A stretch of DNA of 17,607 nt from Lysobacteraceae bacterium (GCA_018971925.1 JAGWZT010000010.1:1-17607), one strand, 5' to 3'. Shown: positions 1 through 7,393, counted from the stretch's first letter. Program-made: numbers and translations. The notes: generated by a model not told the origin, from the sequence alone.

Positions 1-76
1 CGACTGGAAAGATCCCGGAACGGTCAACATCAGAACGGCCTTCCCTGGCCTGACTTTCAACAAAAGGCGGCTTCGA
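1..76 (+). repeat. Dispersed repeat, copy 1 (3' part, cut by window start)
   Basis: Positions 25-76 match the 3' box of three other copies in this window: an AACATCAGAACGGCC block at 26-40, then TGGCCTGACTTTCAACAA at 46-63. The closest relative is 16373-16421. If spacing follows the other copies, the 5' hairpin box lies just before the window. The gene it would follow is not visible. Confidence 0.75.
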
Positions 77-80
77 GCGA

Positions 81-96
81 AACACCTCGAGGTGTT
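81..96. promoter_or_regulatory. Perfect 16-bp palindrome upstream of the rimK-like gene
   Basis: AACACCTCGAGGTGTT is its own reverse complement. It ends 15 bp before the GTG start of the ligase gene and sits just after repeat copy 1. It could be a dimeric repressor operator or, in RNA, a 6-bp stem with a UCGA loop. The GAGGTG inside it (89-94) is too far from the start codon to be a normal ribosome binding site. No regulator is assigned. Confidence 0.4.
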
Positions 97-111
97 CTAC
101 AGAGACCATCC

Positions 112-987
112 GTGAAGATCGCGATCCTGTCCCGCAACTCCAGGTTGTATTCAACGGCAAGGCTGGTTGCCGCAGCGCGCGCACGCGGCCACCGCGTGCG
201 CGTGCTCGATCCGTTGCGCTGCTACATGCGGATCGCATATGACGGCTTTGTGGTGCACTACGGTGGCCGCGCGCTGAAAGGCGTCGACGCGGTGATTCCG
301 CGTATCGGCGCGTCGGTGACGTTCTATGGCACCGCCGTGCTGCGCCAGTTCGAAATGATGGGCGTGTACACCCCGAGCAGCTCGGACGCGGTGCTGCGCG
401 CGCGCGACAAGCTGCGCAGCTTGCAGATACTCGCCAGTCATGGCATCGACCTGCCGGTGACGGTATTCGGCGATAACCCGGACGACACGTCGGACCTTCT
501 GAACATGCTCGGTCCGGCACCACACGTCATCAAGCTCAACGAGGGCGCGCAGGGCAGCGGGGTGGTGCTGGCGGAGAAAGCCGCCGCCTCGCAGAGCGTG
601 ATCGAAGCCTTCCGCGGCCTGTACGCCAATTTCCTGGTCCAGCAGTTCGTGCGCGAGGCCAACGGGCGCGATATCCGCTGTTTCGTGGTCGGCGACCGCG
701 TGGTCGCGGCGATGCAGCGCGCCGCCAGGGATGGCGACTTCCGCGCCAACCTGCATCGCGGTGGTACCGGCAGCGCCGTCCGACTGTCCGCGGCGGAGCG
801 GGGGATTGCCCTACGTGCGGCCAAGGTGCTGGGTCTCGGCATCGCCGGCGTGGATCTGCTGCGTTCCGCGCGCGGCCCGCTGGTGCTGGAGGTGAACGCC
901 TCTCCGGGACTGGAAGGCATCGAGACCGTATCCGGCGTGGACGTGGCGGATGCGGTGGTGAGGCACCTTGAGACGACGTTGGGTTGA
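112..987 (+). CDS. rimK: RimK-type ATP-grasp alpha-L-glutamate ligase
   Basis: A 291-aa protein close in length to E. coli RimK (300 aa), which adds glutamate residues to the C-terminus of ribosomal protein S6. The N-terminus (MKIAILSRN) is typical of the family. The central ATP-grasp domain contains VIKLNEGAQGSGVVLAE and RDIRCFVVGDRVVAAMQR, and the C-terminal metal/ATP motif is VLEVNASPGLEGIE. The start is GTG with only a weak AGAGA upstream; it is chosen because the protein begins exactly where the family does. The gene stands alone, between repeat copy 1 with its palindrome and a lipoprotein gene that has its own promoter. The family is clear. The acceptor may be S6 or another protein or peptide, so the symbol is by family. 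Confidence 0.85.
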   Translation: MKIAILSRNSRLYSTARLVAAARARGHRVRVLDPLRCYMRIAYDGFVVHYGGRALKGVDAVIPRIGASVTFYGTAVLRQFEMMGVYTPSSSDAVLRARDKLRSLQILASHGIDLPVTVFGDNPDDTSDLLNMLGPAPHVIKLNEGAQGSGVVLAEKAAASQSVIEAFRGLYANFLVQQFVREANGRDIRCFVVGDRVVAAMQRAARDGDFRANLHRGGTGSAVRLSAAERGIALRAAKVLGLGIAGVDLLRSARGPLVLEVNASPGLEGIETVSGVDVADAVVRHLETTLG

Positions 988-1050
988 GACGTTGCGGTGC
1001 GCAGCATTATGACGGAATGTGGCACGAATGCATTAGTACGAAATAAATCG

Positions 1051-1080
1051 TTGACAAGTGCGCAACCCGTTGGCTAGGAT
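1051..1080 (+). promoter_or_regulatory. Sigma70-like promoter for the 1134 lipoprotein gene
   Basis: A perfect -35 box TTGACA (1051-1056) is followed after 18 bp by TAGGAT (1075-1080), which keeps the key T, A and final T of a -10 box. It lies 53 bp before the ATG of the lipoprotein gene, in the 146-bp gap after the RimK-type gene. No terminator with a T-run is visible in that gap. Confidence 0.6.
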
Positions 1081-1133
1081 GAACCCATCTCGCGCGGATC
1101 CTCGCGTGACAACAAGGCGGCGGGGAGAAAAAA

Positions 1134-1745
1134 ATGAAAGCTTCCAATCTTTTGACGGTGACGGCGGCGATCGCTGTCGTGATACTGCAAGGCTGTGCCG
1201 AGACGGGCGCCACCAAGGCGAATACCGCCGAACCGGTTTCGACGGTTCAAGCGGCAAGCGCCCCGGCCGCTTCTTTGGAGTCGTCGGCCAATATCCCCGA
1301 AGCGAACGGCGAACCCGTTGTAGTGGCCGACAACAAGGCCAACTTCGATCTCGTGGCTGCTGCGATACGCAAGCAGATGCAACCCGGGGGCCGATTCGGG
1401 TTCGTCGACAAGACAGGGCGCCAGACCGTGGAAAGTCGGCTGACCGACATGCAGACACTATTCGACCAATATGGCAGCGTGGACAAGATGCAGGGTCCTG
1501 CGCAAAATAAGCTGCTGGCGGACCAGAATGCAGTCAATGAGGTGCTTGCACGCAATGACGGCAATCGCCGAATTTGCTGGAAGGAAACCCCGGTCGGAAC
1601 GCATTTCCCCAAAACGGTTTGCCGAACGTTGGCAGAGATCCAGAATCAGAAACAGAATTCCCAGCAGTATCTCGAACAAACTCGAAGATTGCAGCAACAG
1701 GAAAGCCAGATTATCAACAGTCCGGCACCGAATGGTATACATTGA
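1134..1745 (+). CDS. Small lipoprotein of unknown function with a C-x6-GTH-x5-CR motif
   Basis: A 203-aa protein. Residues 1-21 form a lipoprotein signal with lipobox L18-Q19-G20-C21, so the mature protein is probably membrane-anchored in the periplasm. An Ala/Ser-rich linker follows (about 22-60), then a soluble region. C148 and C163 flank a GTH (155-157), giving C-x6-GTH-x5-CR, possibly a small disulfide loop. The tail (about 167-203) is rich in Gln, Asn and charged residues and could be helical. The start is fixed by GGGAGA seven bases before the ATG. It has its own promoter and precedes blaI by 69 bp. I do not recognise a named family; Xanthomonadales have similar Cys-motif proteins (from memory). 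The same signature occurs in the tail of the nearby M56 peptidase. Confidence 0.75.
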   Translation: MKASNLLTVTAAIAVVILQGCAETGATKANTAEPVSTVQAASAPAASLESSANIPEANGEPVVVADNKANFDLVAAAIRKQMQPGGRFGFVDKTGRQTVESRLTDMQTLFDQYGSVDKMQGPAQNKLLADQNAVNEVLARNDGNRRICWKETPVGTHFPKTVCRTLAEIQNQKQNSQQYLEQTRRLQQQESQIINSPAPNGIH

Positions 1746-1757
1746 AACGCCTTTCAA
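1742..1757. promoter_or_regulatory. Inverted repeat upstream of blaI, candidate operator
   Basis: TTGAAA-CGCC-TTTCAA is a perfect 6-bp dyad. It overlaps the stop codon of the lipoprotein gene and ends 57 bp before the blaI ATG. BlaI/MecI repressors bind dyads near their own promoters, so this is a reasonable autoregulatory site. It does not show the TACA/TGTA core of the staphylococcal operators. A weak -10-like TAGATT lies at 1775-1780. Confidence 0.3.
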
Positions 1758-1814
1758 GCGTCGCAAGCCTGATGTAGATTCATCGAGCGGCGACTGGTTG
1801 TCCGAGCCAAGCAG

Positions 1815-2213
1815 ATGAACAGTTTCAAGCAGGCTTTGCCCAGGCCCACCGAGGCCGAACTGGAAATCCTGCAGGTGCTGTGGGAACACAGCACCTGCAC
1901 GGTGCGCGACGTGCACGAGGTATTGCACCGGCGTGACGGCACGGGTTACACCACCGCTCTGAAACAACTGCAGATCATGCACGACAAGGGGCTGGTCGAA
2001 CGCGACGAATCGCAGCGCGCACACGTGTATCGCGCGGTGGTCAGCAAGGAACGCACGCAGAAAAGATTTCTTGCCGACATGCTGAAACGGGTGTTCGACG
2101 ATTCGCCTTCGCGGCTGGTATTGCAGGCCTTGGGTGACCACAAGGCCAGTCGCGAGGAGTTGCAGGAAATCCGCGCATTGCTGAACCGCCTCGACAAGGA
2201 AGCCGGGCAATGA
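1815..2213 (+). CDS. BlaI/MecI-family winged-helix repressor
   Basis: A 132-aa protein, usual length for the family. The N-terminal winged helix shows the family hallmarks: PTEAELEILQVLWEH, then TVRDVHEVL and GYTTALKQLQIMHDKGLVERD, the recognition helix and wing. The C-terminal third is the dimerisation helix pair. In known systems such a repressor is inactivated by proteolysis triggered by its BlaR1/MecR1 partner. The stop overlaps the start of the next gene (ATGA, 2210-2213), so the two are almost certainly co-translated. The ribosome site before the ATG is weak. No beta-lactamase gene is in the window, so the target genes are unknown; the lipoprotein upstream and the peptidase downstream are the natural candidates. 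Confidence 0.88.
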   Translation: MNSFKQALPRPTEAELEILQVLWEHSTCTVRDVHEVLHRRDGTGYTTALKQLQIMHDKGLVERDESQRAHVYRAVVSKERTQKRFLADMLKRVFDDSPSRLVLQALGDHKASREELQEIRALLNRLDKEAGQ

Positions 2214-3880
2214 ATCTTTTCGCCGCGCTTTCGACTGGAGTGTCGGTACTGGGCTGGTGCCTCCTGCATTTCATCTGGCAGGCCGCTGTCATCAGTGTCG
2301 CTTATGCCTTGGTGCGCCCGGTGCTGCCCCGCGGCAATCCGCGGTACATGGCGGCCATGCTGGCACTGATTGCGATGGCGGCGTGTCCCATTGCAACGGG
2401 GTTGCACGAGCTTTCCCTTGCCGCGGCTCCGGTGGAGCTTGCGGATATGGCGGTGACGGCTGCTCCTCCCGCCGGCGCTGCTTCACAATCCGCGGCAACA
2501 ACCCCATCCTGGCAGTTGCTGCTCGGCGCATTACTGCCTTGGCTGGTGTTGGCGTGGGCAATGGGGGCCGGCGTGCTCGGCGTGCGCGTGTACCGGCAAT
2601 GGCGCGGGTTGCGCATGATGCTGGCCGCGGCGGAACAACTGCCCGAATGGCAATCGCGCGCGCGGCAATTCGCGAACCGCCTCCGCTTGCGGCGGATGGT
2701 GCCGGTGCTGGCGAGCGTGCGGGTGGCGACCCCGACCCTGGTCGGCTGGGTGAAGCCTGCGGTGGTGTTGCCGTTGGCCGTGCTGGCGCGCATGCCTCCG
2801 GCGCAGATTGACCTGGTTCTGGCACATGAGCTGGCGCATCTCAAGCGCCTCGATCACCTCGCAAACCTGTTCCAGGTGGTACTGGAGACGCTGTTCTTCT
2901 ATCACCCCGCCGTGCACTGGATTTCGCGCGAGGCACGCAACGAGCGCGAACTGTGCTGCGACGTGGTGGCGCTCCGGGTTACCGGCGGAGAACGGCGTGA
3001 TTTCGTCGCCGCACTGGCTGGGCTGGAAGAATTCCGCGCCGGTCATGCTGGTCTTGCCTTGGCCGCCAGTGGCGGGGTCCTGGTTGAGCGTGCGTGGTTC
3101 ATTGCAGGTGGCGTGTCCCGGCGCAAGCCGACCCATCTGCGTGGCAACATCGCGGTGGCAGCAGCGGTTGCCCTGCTGCTGGGGTTGGGCTGGTCCGGGT
3201 GGCGTGAGTTCGCGTGGCAGCAGCATACCGAGGCGCTGGCCGCAGCCAACAACACATCGGTGCTGCGATGGGTGCGGCAGGACGCCGTGCATCCGCTCAC
3301 GCTGTTGCCGTTGCCCACGGTGCTTTCCGGCTTGCATTTGCTGCCTCTGGAGCCGGCTGCGATTTCTACTGCCGCTACCGTTGAAGCTGTTGCGACACCG
3401 AAGGTTCGTGTCGTCACGCCGGTGGCACCGCCAGCGTTGCGGTTTGCGGACATCCGGTCGCGCGTGGCGCCTATTGCCGCGCCGGTAGCCGAATCCTCGC
3501 CTGCGCCGGTCACGGCACCGCGTGCGCTGCTTACCGTGCGACCGGTGTACCCCGGCCAGGCCTTGCTTGCGGGCGTACAAGGGCAGGTGGTCGTCGAGTT
3601 CACGCTGGGCATCTCGGGCGTGCCACAGGATCTTGTGGTCGTGGATTCAAGCGCAAACCAGCTCGATGCTTCCGCACTGCAGGCGTTGGGGGAATGGCGG
3701 TTTACCCCGCCTGCAGTAACCGGGCGGCGTTACCGCCAGGCTTTCACCTTCCGGCTTGGGGGTGACGCCAGCAACGACGCCGCGGCTGCCCAACCGTGCA
3801 TGGTGACGACCGGTACGCACATCTGCCGGCGTGTGTCGGGCTCTGAATCGGGCGCGCGGGTACTGCGGCCGAATGGCTGA
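2210..3880 (+). CDS. M56 (BlaR1/MecR1-like) membrane metallopeptidase with C-terminal TonB domain
   Basis: A 556-aa protein. Three N-terminal membrane segments (about 10-37, 47-65, 103-125) precede a cytoplasmic zinc protease domain with HELAH at 206-210 and the downstream NERELCCD (244-251), which carries the probable third zinc ligand. A fourth membrane segment follows (about 313-331). Where BlaR1 would have a penicillin-binding sensor, this protein has an Ala/Pro-rich linker (about 375-435) and a TonB C-terminal domain (about 440-525: VRPVYPGQALLAGVQGQVVVEF ... ALQALGEWRFTPP). The tail has C530-x4-GTH-x-CRR, like the lipoprotein at 1134. ATGA overlap with blaI implies a signalling pair in which the peptidase relieves BlaI repression. 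The periplasmic signal is inferred not to be a beta-lactam, since no penicilloyl serine domain is present. Confidence 0.85.
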   Translation: MNLFAALSTGVSVLGWCLLHFIWQAAVISVAYALVRPVLPRGNPRYMAAMLALIAMAACPIATGLHELSLAAAPVELADMAVTAAPPAGAASQSAATTPSWQLLLGALLPWLVLAWAMGAGVLGVRVYRQWRGLRMMLAAAEQLPEWQSRARQFANRLRLRRMVPVLASVRVATPTLVGWVKPAVVLPLAVLARMPPAQIDLVLAHELAHLKRLDHLANLFQVVLETLFFYHPAVHWISREARNERELCCDVVALRVTGGERRDFVAALAGLEEFRAGHAGLALAASGGVLVERAWFIAGGVSRRKPTHLRGNIAVAAAVALLLGLGWSGWREFAWQQHTEALAAANNTSVLRWVRQDAVHPLTLLPLPTVLSGLHLLPLEPAAISTAATVEAVATPKVRVVTPVAPPALRFADIRSRVAPIAAPVAESSPAPVTAPRALLTVRPVYPGQALLAGVQGQVVVEFTLGISGVPQDLVVVDSSANQLDASALQALGEWRFTPPAVTGRRYRQAFTFRLGGDASNDAAAAQPCMVTTGTHICRRVSGSESGARVLRPNG

Positions 3881-3967
3881 ACGCGCGACCGTCAGCCGAA
3901 GCGCGATTGGAGATTTCTCGCTAAGCTTGAGCGATGGCGCACGAATGCGCGTTAGTCGGGATATGCC

Positions 3968-4654
3968 ATGCGCGTGCTGGTGATCGAGGACAACAACGAC
4001 ATCGCCACCAATATCGGTGATTACCTTGAGGATCGCGGCCACGTGGTCGATTTCGCCGGCGATGGCGTCACGGGCTTGCACCTGGCCGTTGTCAACGACT
4101 TCGACGTGATCGTGCTGGACCTGACCCTGCCGGGCATGGACGGCATCATGGTGTGCAAGAAATTGCGCGGCGAGGCGCACAAGCATACGCCGGTGTTGAT
4201 GCTGACAGCGCGCGACGCGCTGGAACAGAAACTCACCGGTTTCGAGTCCGGCGCCGACGACTACATGACCAAGCCGTTCGCATTGCAGGAACTCGCTGCG
4301 CGGCTGGAAGTGCTGGCGCGTCGCGGCAAGGGACCCAAGAGCCGGGTGCTGAAGATCGCCGACCTCACCTACAACCTCGACACACTCGTGGTGACGCGTG
4401 CCGGCGAATCGATCCAGTTGAACCCGATCGGCCTGAAACTCTTGCAGGCATTGATGGAAGCCAGTCCTTCGGTGGTTACGCGCCAGGATCTGGAACAGAA
4501 AGTATGGGGTGAAGAACTGCCCGATTCGGATTCGCTGCGCGTGCACATCCACGGCCTGCGCGCCGCCATCGACAAGCCCTTCGAAAAGCCGTTGATCCAT
4601 ACCCGCCACGGCATCGGCTACCGCATGGTCGATCCGGATGCAGTCCCGGCGTAA
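3968..4654 (+). CDS. OmpR-family response regulator
   Basis: A 228-aa protein. The receiver domain (1-115) has the acidic pair E7-D8, the phosphoacceptor D51 in VIVLDLTLPGMDG, T80 and K102 in MTKPF, so it should be phosphorylatable. The C-terminal winged helix (about 128-222) contains the recognition region DSLRVHIHGLRAAIDKPF and ends HTRHGIGYRMV, as in OmpR/PhoB proteins. The start codon follows GGGATATGCC. The last 17 bp overlap the histidine kinase gene, so the two form one cistron pair. An inverted repeat GCGCA-CGAA-TGCGC lies at 3937-3950, a possible self-regulatory site. The sequence recalls ColR-like regulators, but I do not assign a symbol. Confidence 0.92.
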   Translation: MRVLVIEDNNDIATNIGDYLEDRGHVVDFAGDGVTGLHLAVVNDFDVIVLDLTLPGMDGIMVCKKLRGEAHKHTPVLMLTARDALEQKLTGFESGADDYMTKPFALQELAARLEVLARRGKGPKSRVLKIADLTYNLDTLVVTRAGESIQLNPIGLKLLQALMEASPSVVTRQDLEQKVWGEELPDSDSLRVHIHGLRAAIDKPFEKPLIHTRHGIGYRMVDPDAVPA

Positions 4655-5933
4655 GCTCCGCTTCCGGCTGATCGTCACCTTCACGCTGTTCGGCTTCGGT
4701 CTGAGCGCGCTGTTCGCTGCCGCCTCGCTGTACGTGCGCGCCAAGGTCGAGAACCAGCTGATCGACAAGAGCATCGAGGCCGACCTTCTGCAGGCGGTGG
4801 AAAACAAGCACCTGCATCCGGAGCAGCCGCCGCATTCCGACCTGATCGTCGTCTGGTTCTGGAACGACCGCACCGTTTACCAGGCGCCGCTGGCCTGGCA
4901 GGGCCTGCAGCCCGGTGTGTACGACATGCGCGGCGGCACCGGCAACATGCCGGAGCGTTACAAGCTGGCGGTGGTGCGCAAATACGGGTTGGATGCCTTT
5001 CTCACCTACGACATCAGCCGCGAGAGCCTCGGCAAGCGCCAGCTGGTCACCAGCCTGATCACGGCCGTGCTGCTATTCACCCTGCTGTCGCTTGCGGTGG
5101 GTTATTGGCTGTCGCGGCGCGTCATGCGCCCGGTCACGGATCTCGCGCAACGCCTGCGGGCGTTCCGCAGCGGTCGCAGACTGGAACCGCTCGCGCCGCA
5201 TTTCGCCGAGGACGAGGTGGGTGAGCTGGCCGCGGCGCTGGATGATTACGCCCAGCGCCAGAGCGCACTGATCCAGCGCGATCGTGAATTCAATGCCGAC
5301 GTCAGCCATGAATTGCGCACGCCTTTGGCGGTGATCGCCAGCACCACCGAACTGCTGATGGCGACGCCCGACCTTCCTGAAAAACTGCACACCCGCTTGC
5401 AAAGAATCTCACGCGCCGTGCGGCAGTCCACGGAGCTGACCCAAGCCTTGCTGTTGCTGTCGCGTGCCGAGCGCTCGGGCCCGGTCGATGGCGAGACCAC
5501 CGACGTTGCCAAGGTGGTGGAAGAAGTCGTCGACACCCACCGTCCGGACCTCGGCCGCAAACCGATCGAGTTGCGCGCCGAAATAGAATCGCCGGTGACG
5601 GTGGAAGCGCCGTCCTCGGTGGTGGCGGTGGCGCTGGGCAACCTGGTCGGCAACGCCTGCAAGTACACCCAGGAAGGCGAGATCGTGGTGCGGGTGCAGG
5701 CCGGGCGCGTGCGGATCGAGGACACCGGCCAGGGCATCAAGGCCGAAGAGGCCGAGCACTTGTTCGAGCGCGGGGTACGTGGAGAGGGCGAAACCGTCAA
5801 GGGCGCGGGATTGGGATTGGCGATCGTGCGCCGCTTGTGCGAGTTGTACGGTTGGCGTGTGTCACTGGCGCCGCGTGCCGGTCGAGGCACCGTCGCGACG
5901 CTGGACTTCGGCGGCGGCGAAACGCAGGACTAG
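4638..5933 (+). CDS. Sensor histidine kinase, partner of the upstream response regulator
   Basis: A 431-aa inner-membrane kinase. TM1 is about residues 10-31, then a periplasmic sensor of roughly 100 residues, TM2 (about 136-157) and a HAMP-like linker. The H-box FNADVSHELRTPL has the phosphorylated H224. The N-box includes N335 and N339 (GNLVGNACKYT). G1 is VRIEDTGQGIK and G2 is GAGLGLAIV, so the ATP-binding domain is complete. It overlaps the regulator gene by 17 bp, so translation is coupled. The periplasmic domain (WFWNDRTVYQAPLAWQGL) is short and gives no clear ligand. The gene ends 12 bp before a hairpin at 5945-5984. Confidence 0.92.
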   Translation: MQSRRKLRFRLIVTFTLFGFGLSALFAAASLYVRAKVENQLIDKSIEADLLQAVENKHLHPEQPPHSDLIVVWFWNDRTVYQAPLAWQGLQPGVYDMRGGTGNMPERYKLAVVRKYGLDAFLTYDISRESLGKRQLVTSLITAVLLFTLLSLAVGYWLSRRVMRPVTDLAQRLRAFRSGRRLEPLAPHFAEDEVGELAAALDDYAQRQSALIQRDREFNADVSHELRTPLAVIASTTELLMATPDLPEKLHTRLQRISRAVRQSTELTQALLLLSRAERSGPVDGETTDVAKVVEEVVDTHRPDLGRKPIELRAEIESPVTVEAPSSVVAVALGNLVGNACKYTQEGEIVVRVQAGRVRIEDTGQGIKAEEAEHLFERGVRGEGETVKGAGLGLAIVRRLCELYGWRVSLAPRAGRGTVATLDFGGGETQD

Positions 5934-5944
5934 GGCCCGTTGGC

Positions 5945-5984
5945 GCTATGCCAAATGACCGACGGCGCGACCGCTTGGCATGGC
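5945..5984. other. Long-stem hairpin after the histidine kinase stop
   Basis: GCTATGCCAA (5945-5954) pairs with TTGGCATGGC (5975-5984) over 10 bp with one T.G wobble and a 20-nt loop. It lies 12 bp beyond the kinase stop codon. There is no T-run, so it is not a classic intrinsic terminator; it may act as a 3'-end stabiliser or in Rho-dependent ending. Confidence 0.35.
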
Positions 5985-5988
5985 ACCA

Positions 5989-6060
5989 ACGGATCCTGAT
6001 CCGTGTGGCACCGGAACTGCCGGCTCCGTTGCATTCCCGGAAACGGCACTGGCGTATACT
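5989..6060 (+). promoter_or_regulatory. Candidate pilT control region
   Basis: ACGGATC-CT-GATCCGT (5989-6004) is a perfect 7-bp inverted repeat with a 2-bp centre, operator-like. Further down, TATACT (6055-6060) is a good -10 box, but the only -35-like TTGCAT (6029-6034) is 20 bp away, too far for a standard promoter. No sigma54 -24/-12 pair with correct spacing was found. The rest of the 242-bp gap up to pilT shows nothing further. Confidence 0.3.
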
Positions 6061-6175
6061 CGATTCAGGTTCGGGCTGCGGACCTTGCTGGAACGAAATT
6101 CGCAGGTTTGGGGTACAGTGGAGCCGTCTGCGGGCCGACTCGGCCGGACGGCGTGCGCATTCTCGGAGGGGGTTC

Positions 6176-7213
6176 ATGGATATCGCCGAACTGTTGGCCT
6201 TTTCGGTCAAGAACAAGGCTTCGGATTTGCACTTGTCGGCGGGACTGCCGCCGATGATCCGGGTCGACGGCGACATCCGCCGCATCAACCTGCCCGCGCT
6301 GGAGCACAAGCAGGTGCATGCGCTGGTGTACGACATCATGTCGGACAAGCAGCGCCGTGATTACGAAGAATTCCTGGAGGTCGACTTCTCGTTCGAAATA
6401 CCGGGACTCGCGCGCTTCCGTGTGAACGCGTTCAACCAGAACCGCGGCGCGGGCGCGGTGTTCCGCACCATTCCCGCGGAAGTGTGGACACTGGAAGACC
6501 TCGCCACGCCGAAGATTTTCAAGGACCTGATCGAGCAGCCACAGGGTCTGATCCTGGTCACCGGCCCAACCGGTTCCGGCAAGTCGACCACGCTTGCGGC
6601 GATGGTCGACTACGTCAACAAGAACCACTTCGGCCACATTCTGTCGATCGAGGACCCGATCGAGTTCGTGCATACCGCGCAGAAGTGCGTGATCAACCAG
6701 CGCGAAGTGCACCGCGACACCCACGGCTTCAACGAGGCGCTGCGTTCGGCCTTGCGCGAAGACCCGGACTACATCCTGGTCGGCGAAATGCGCGACATCG
6801 AAACCATCCGCCTGGCGCTGACCGCGGCGGAAACCGGACACCTGGTGTTCGCCACCCTGCACACGAACTCGGCGGCCAAGACCATCGACCGCATCATCGA
6901 CGTGTTTCCCGCCGGCGAAAAACCGATGGTGCGTTCGATGTTGTCGGAATCGTTGCGCGCCGTGATCACGCAGACCTTGTTGAAGAAGGTCGGCGGCGGC
7001 CGCGTGCCGGCCTGGGAAATCATGGTCGGCATTCCCGCGATCCGGAACCTGATCCGCGAAGACAAGGTCGCGCAGATGTATTCGTCCATCCAGACCGGCC
7101 AGCAGTTCGGGATGCAGACCATGGACCAGTGCCTGCAGGACCTGGTGCGGCGCGGCCTGATCACGCGCCAGGATGCGTTGGCGCGCGCCAAGGTGAAAGA
7201 AACATTCAAATGA
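6176..7213 (+). CDS. pilT: Type IV pilus retraction ATPase PilT
   Basis: A 345-aa protein, the usual PilT length. The ATG at 6176 is chosen because GGAGGGGG lies just upstream and the protein then begins MDIAELLAFSVKNKASDLHLSAG, the standard PilT N-terminus; the reading frame stays open further upstream, but that part has no homology. Walker A is GPTGSGKST with K136. Walker B glutamate is E204 (LVGEMRD). The AIRNLIRE retraction motif is at 288-295. The His and Asp boxes (IEDPIEF, TLHTNSAAKTIDRIID) are intact. PilT is the cytoplasmic hexamer that depolymerises pili, powering twitching. It is followed by pilU after 180 bp. Confidence 0.98.
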   Translation: MDIAELLAFSVKNKASDLHLSAGLPPMIRVDGDIRRINLPALEHKQVHALVYDIMSDKQRRDYEEFLEVDFSFEIPGLARFRVNAFNQNRGAGAVFRTIPAEVWTLEDLATPKIFKDLIEQPQGLILVTGPTGSGKSTTLAAMVDYVNKNHFGHILSIEDPIEFVHTAQKCVINQREVHRDTHGFNEALRSALREDPDYILVGEMRDIETIRLALTAAETGHLVFATLHTNSAAKTIDRIIDVFPAGEKPMVRSMLSESLRAVITQTLLKKVGGGRVPAWEIMVGIPAIRNLIREDKVAQMYSSIQTGQQFGMQTMDQCLQDLVRRGLITRQDALARAKVKETFK

Positions 7214-7229
7214 GCGCAGGATGCGCTCA
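7211..7229. other. Hairpin overlapping the pilT stop codon
   Basis: TGAGCGCAGGATGCGCTCA is a perfect 8-bp stem with a GGA loop, and its first three bases are the pilT TGA. It could protect the 3' end of pilT mRNA or limit read-through to pilU. Confidence 0.5.
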
Positions 7230-7265
7230 TCCCGTGCAGGCCATGGATGGCCGATGACACGGGAT
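7229..7265. repeat. Nested hairpin element between pilT and pilU
   Basis: The outer arms ATCCCGTG (7229-7236) and CACGGGAT (7258-7265) enclose an inner stem GGCCA-TGGA-TGGCC (7239-7252). The GGCC-ATCCA-TGGCC theme recurs in this window at 8632-8644 and 16384-16397. It resembles small intergenic repeats common in Xanthomonadales genomes. Confidence 0.5.
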
Positions 7266-7337
7266 CCAGAAAGACAAGCATGTCGGTGCCCGCTGCCGCT
7301 CGGGAATGTGCAACGGGCGGGGTCCACTGAGAAGCCG

Positions 7338-7367
7338 CTGGATTTCGGCCTTCGCCGGAATGACGAG
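7338..7367. repeat. CTGGATTTCGGC/GCCGGAATGACG-type dispersed repeat
   Basis: The stem TTTCGGC (7343-7349) and GCCGGAA (7354-7360) closes a CTTC-type loop, flanked by CTGGA and TGACGA. This matches the widespread proteobacterial repeat with a GGATTCCGGC...GCCGGAATGACG form, recognised from memory. The rest of the 180-bp gap between pilT and pilU appears to be a degenerate spacer of the same composite. Family naming would need a search. Confidence 0.5.
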
Positions 7368-7393
7368 CGAAACAACAAGCCGCGAGGCGAGCC

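Noticed and set aside
2531..3580. A 349-codon minus-strand frame opposite the M56 gene
   Set aside because: Shadow of a verified gene with HELAH and TonB motifs; no homology seen.
1021..3957. ACGAATGC...TTAGT found before both the lipoprotein (about 1024) and the response regulator (about 3941)
   Set aside because: The match needs gaps and has only 8 identical bases in a row; likely chance.
5837..6175. Extending pilT upstream in the same open frame
   Set aside because: The added part is Arg-rich, overlaps the kinase gene, and the ATG at 6176 has a strong ribosome site and the standard PilT N-terminus.
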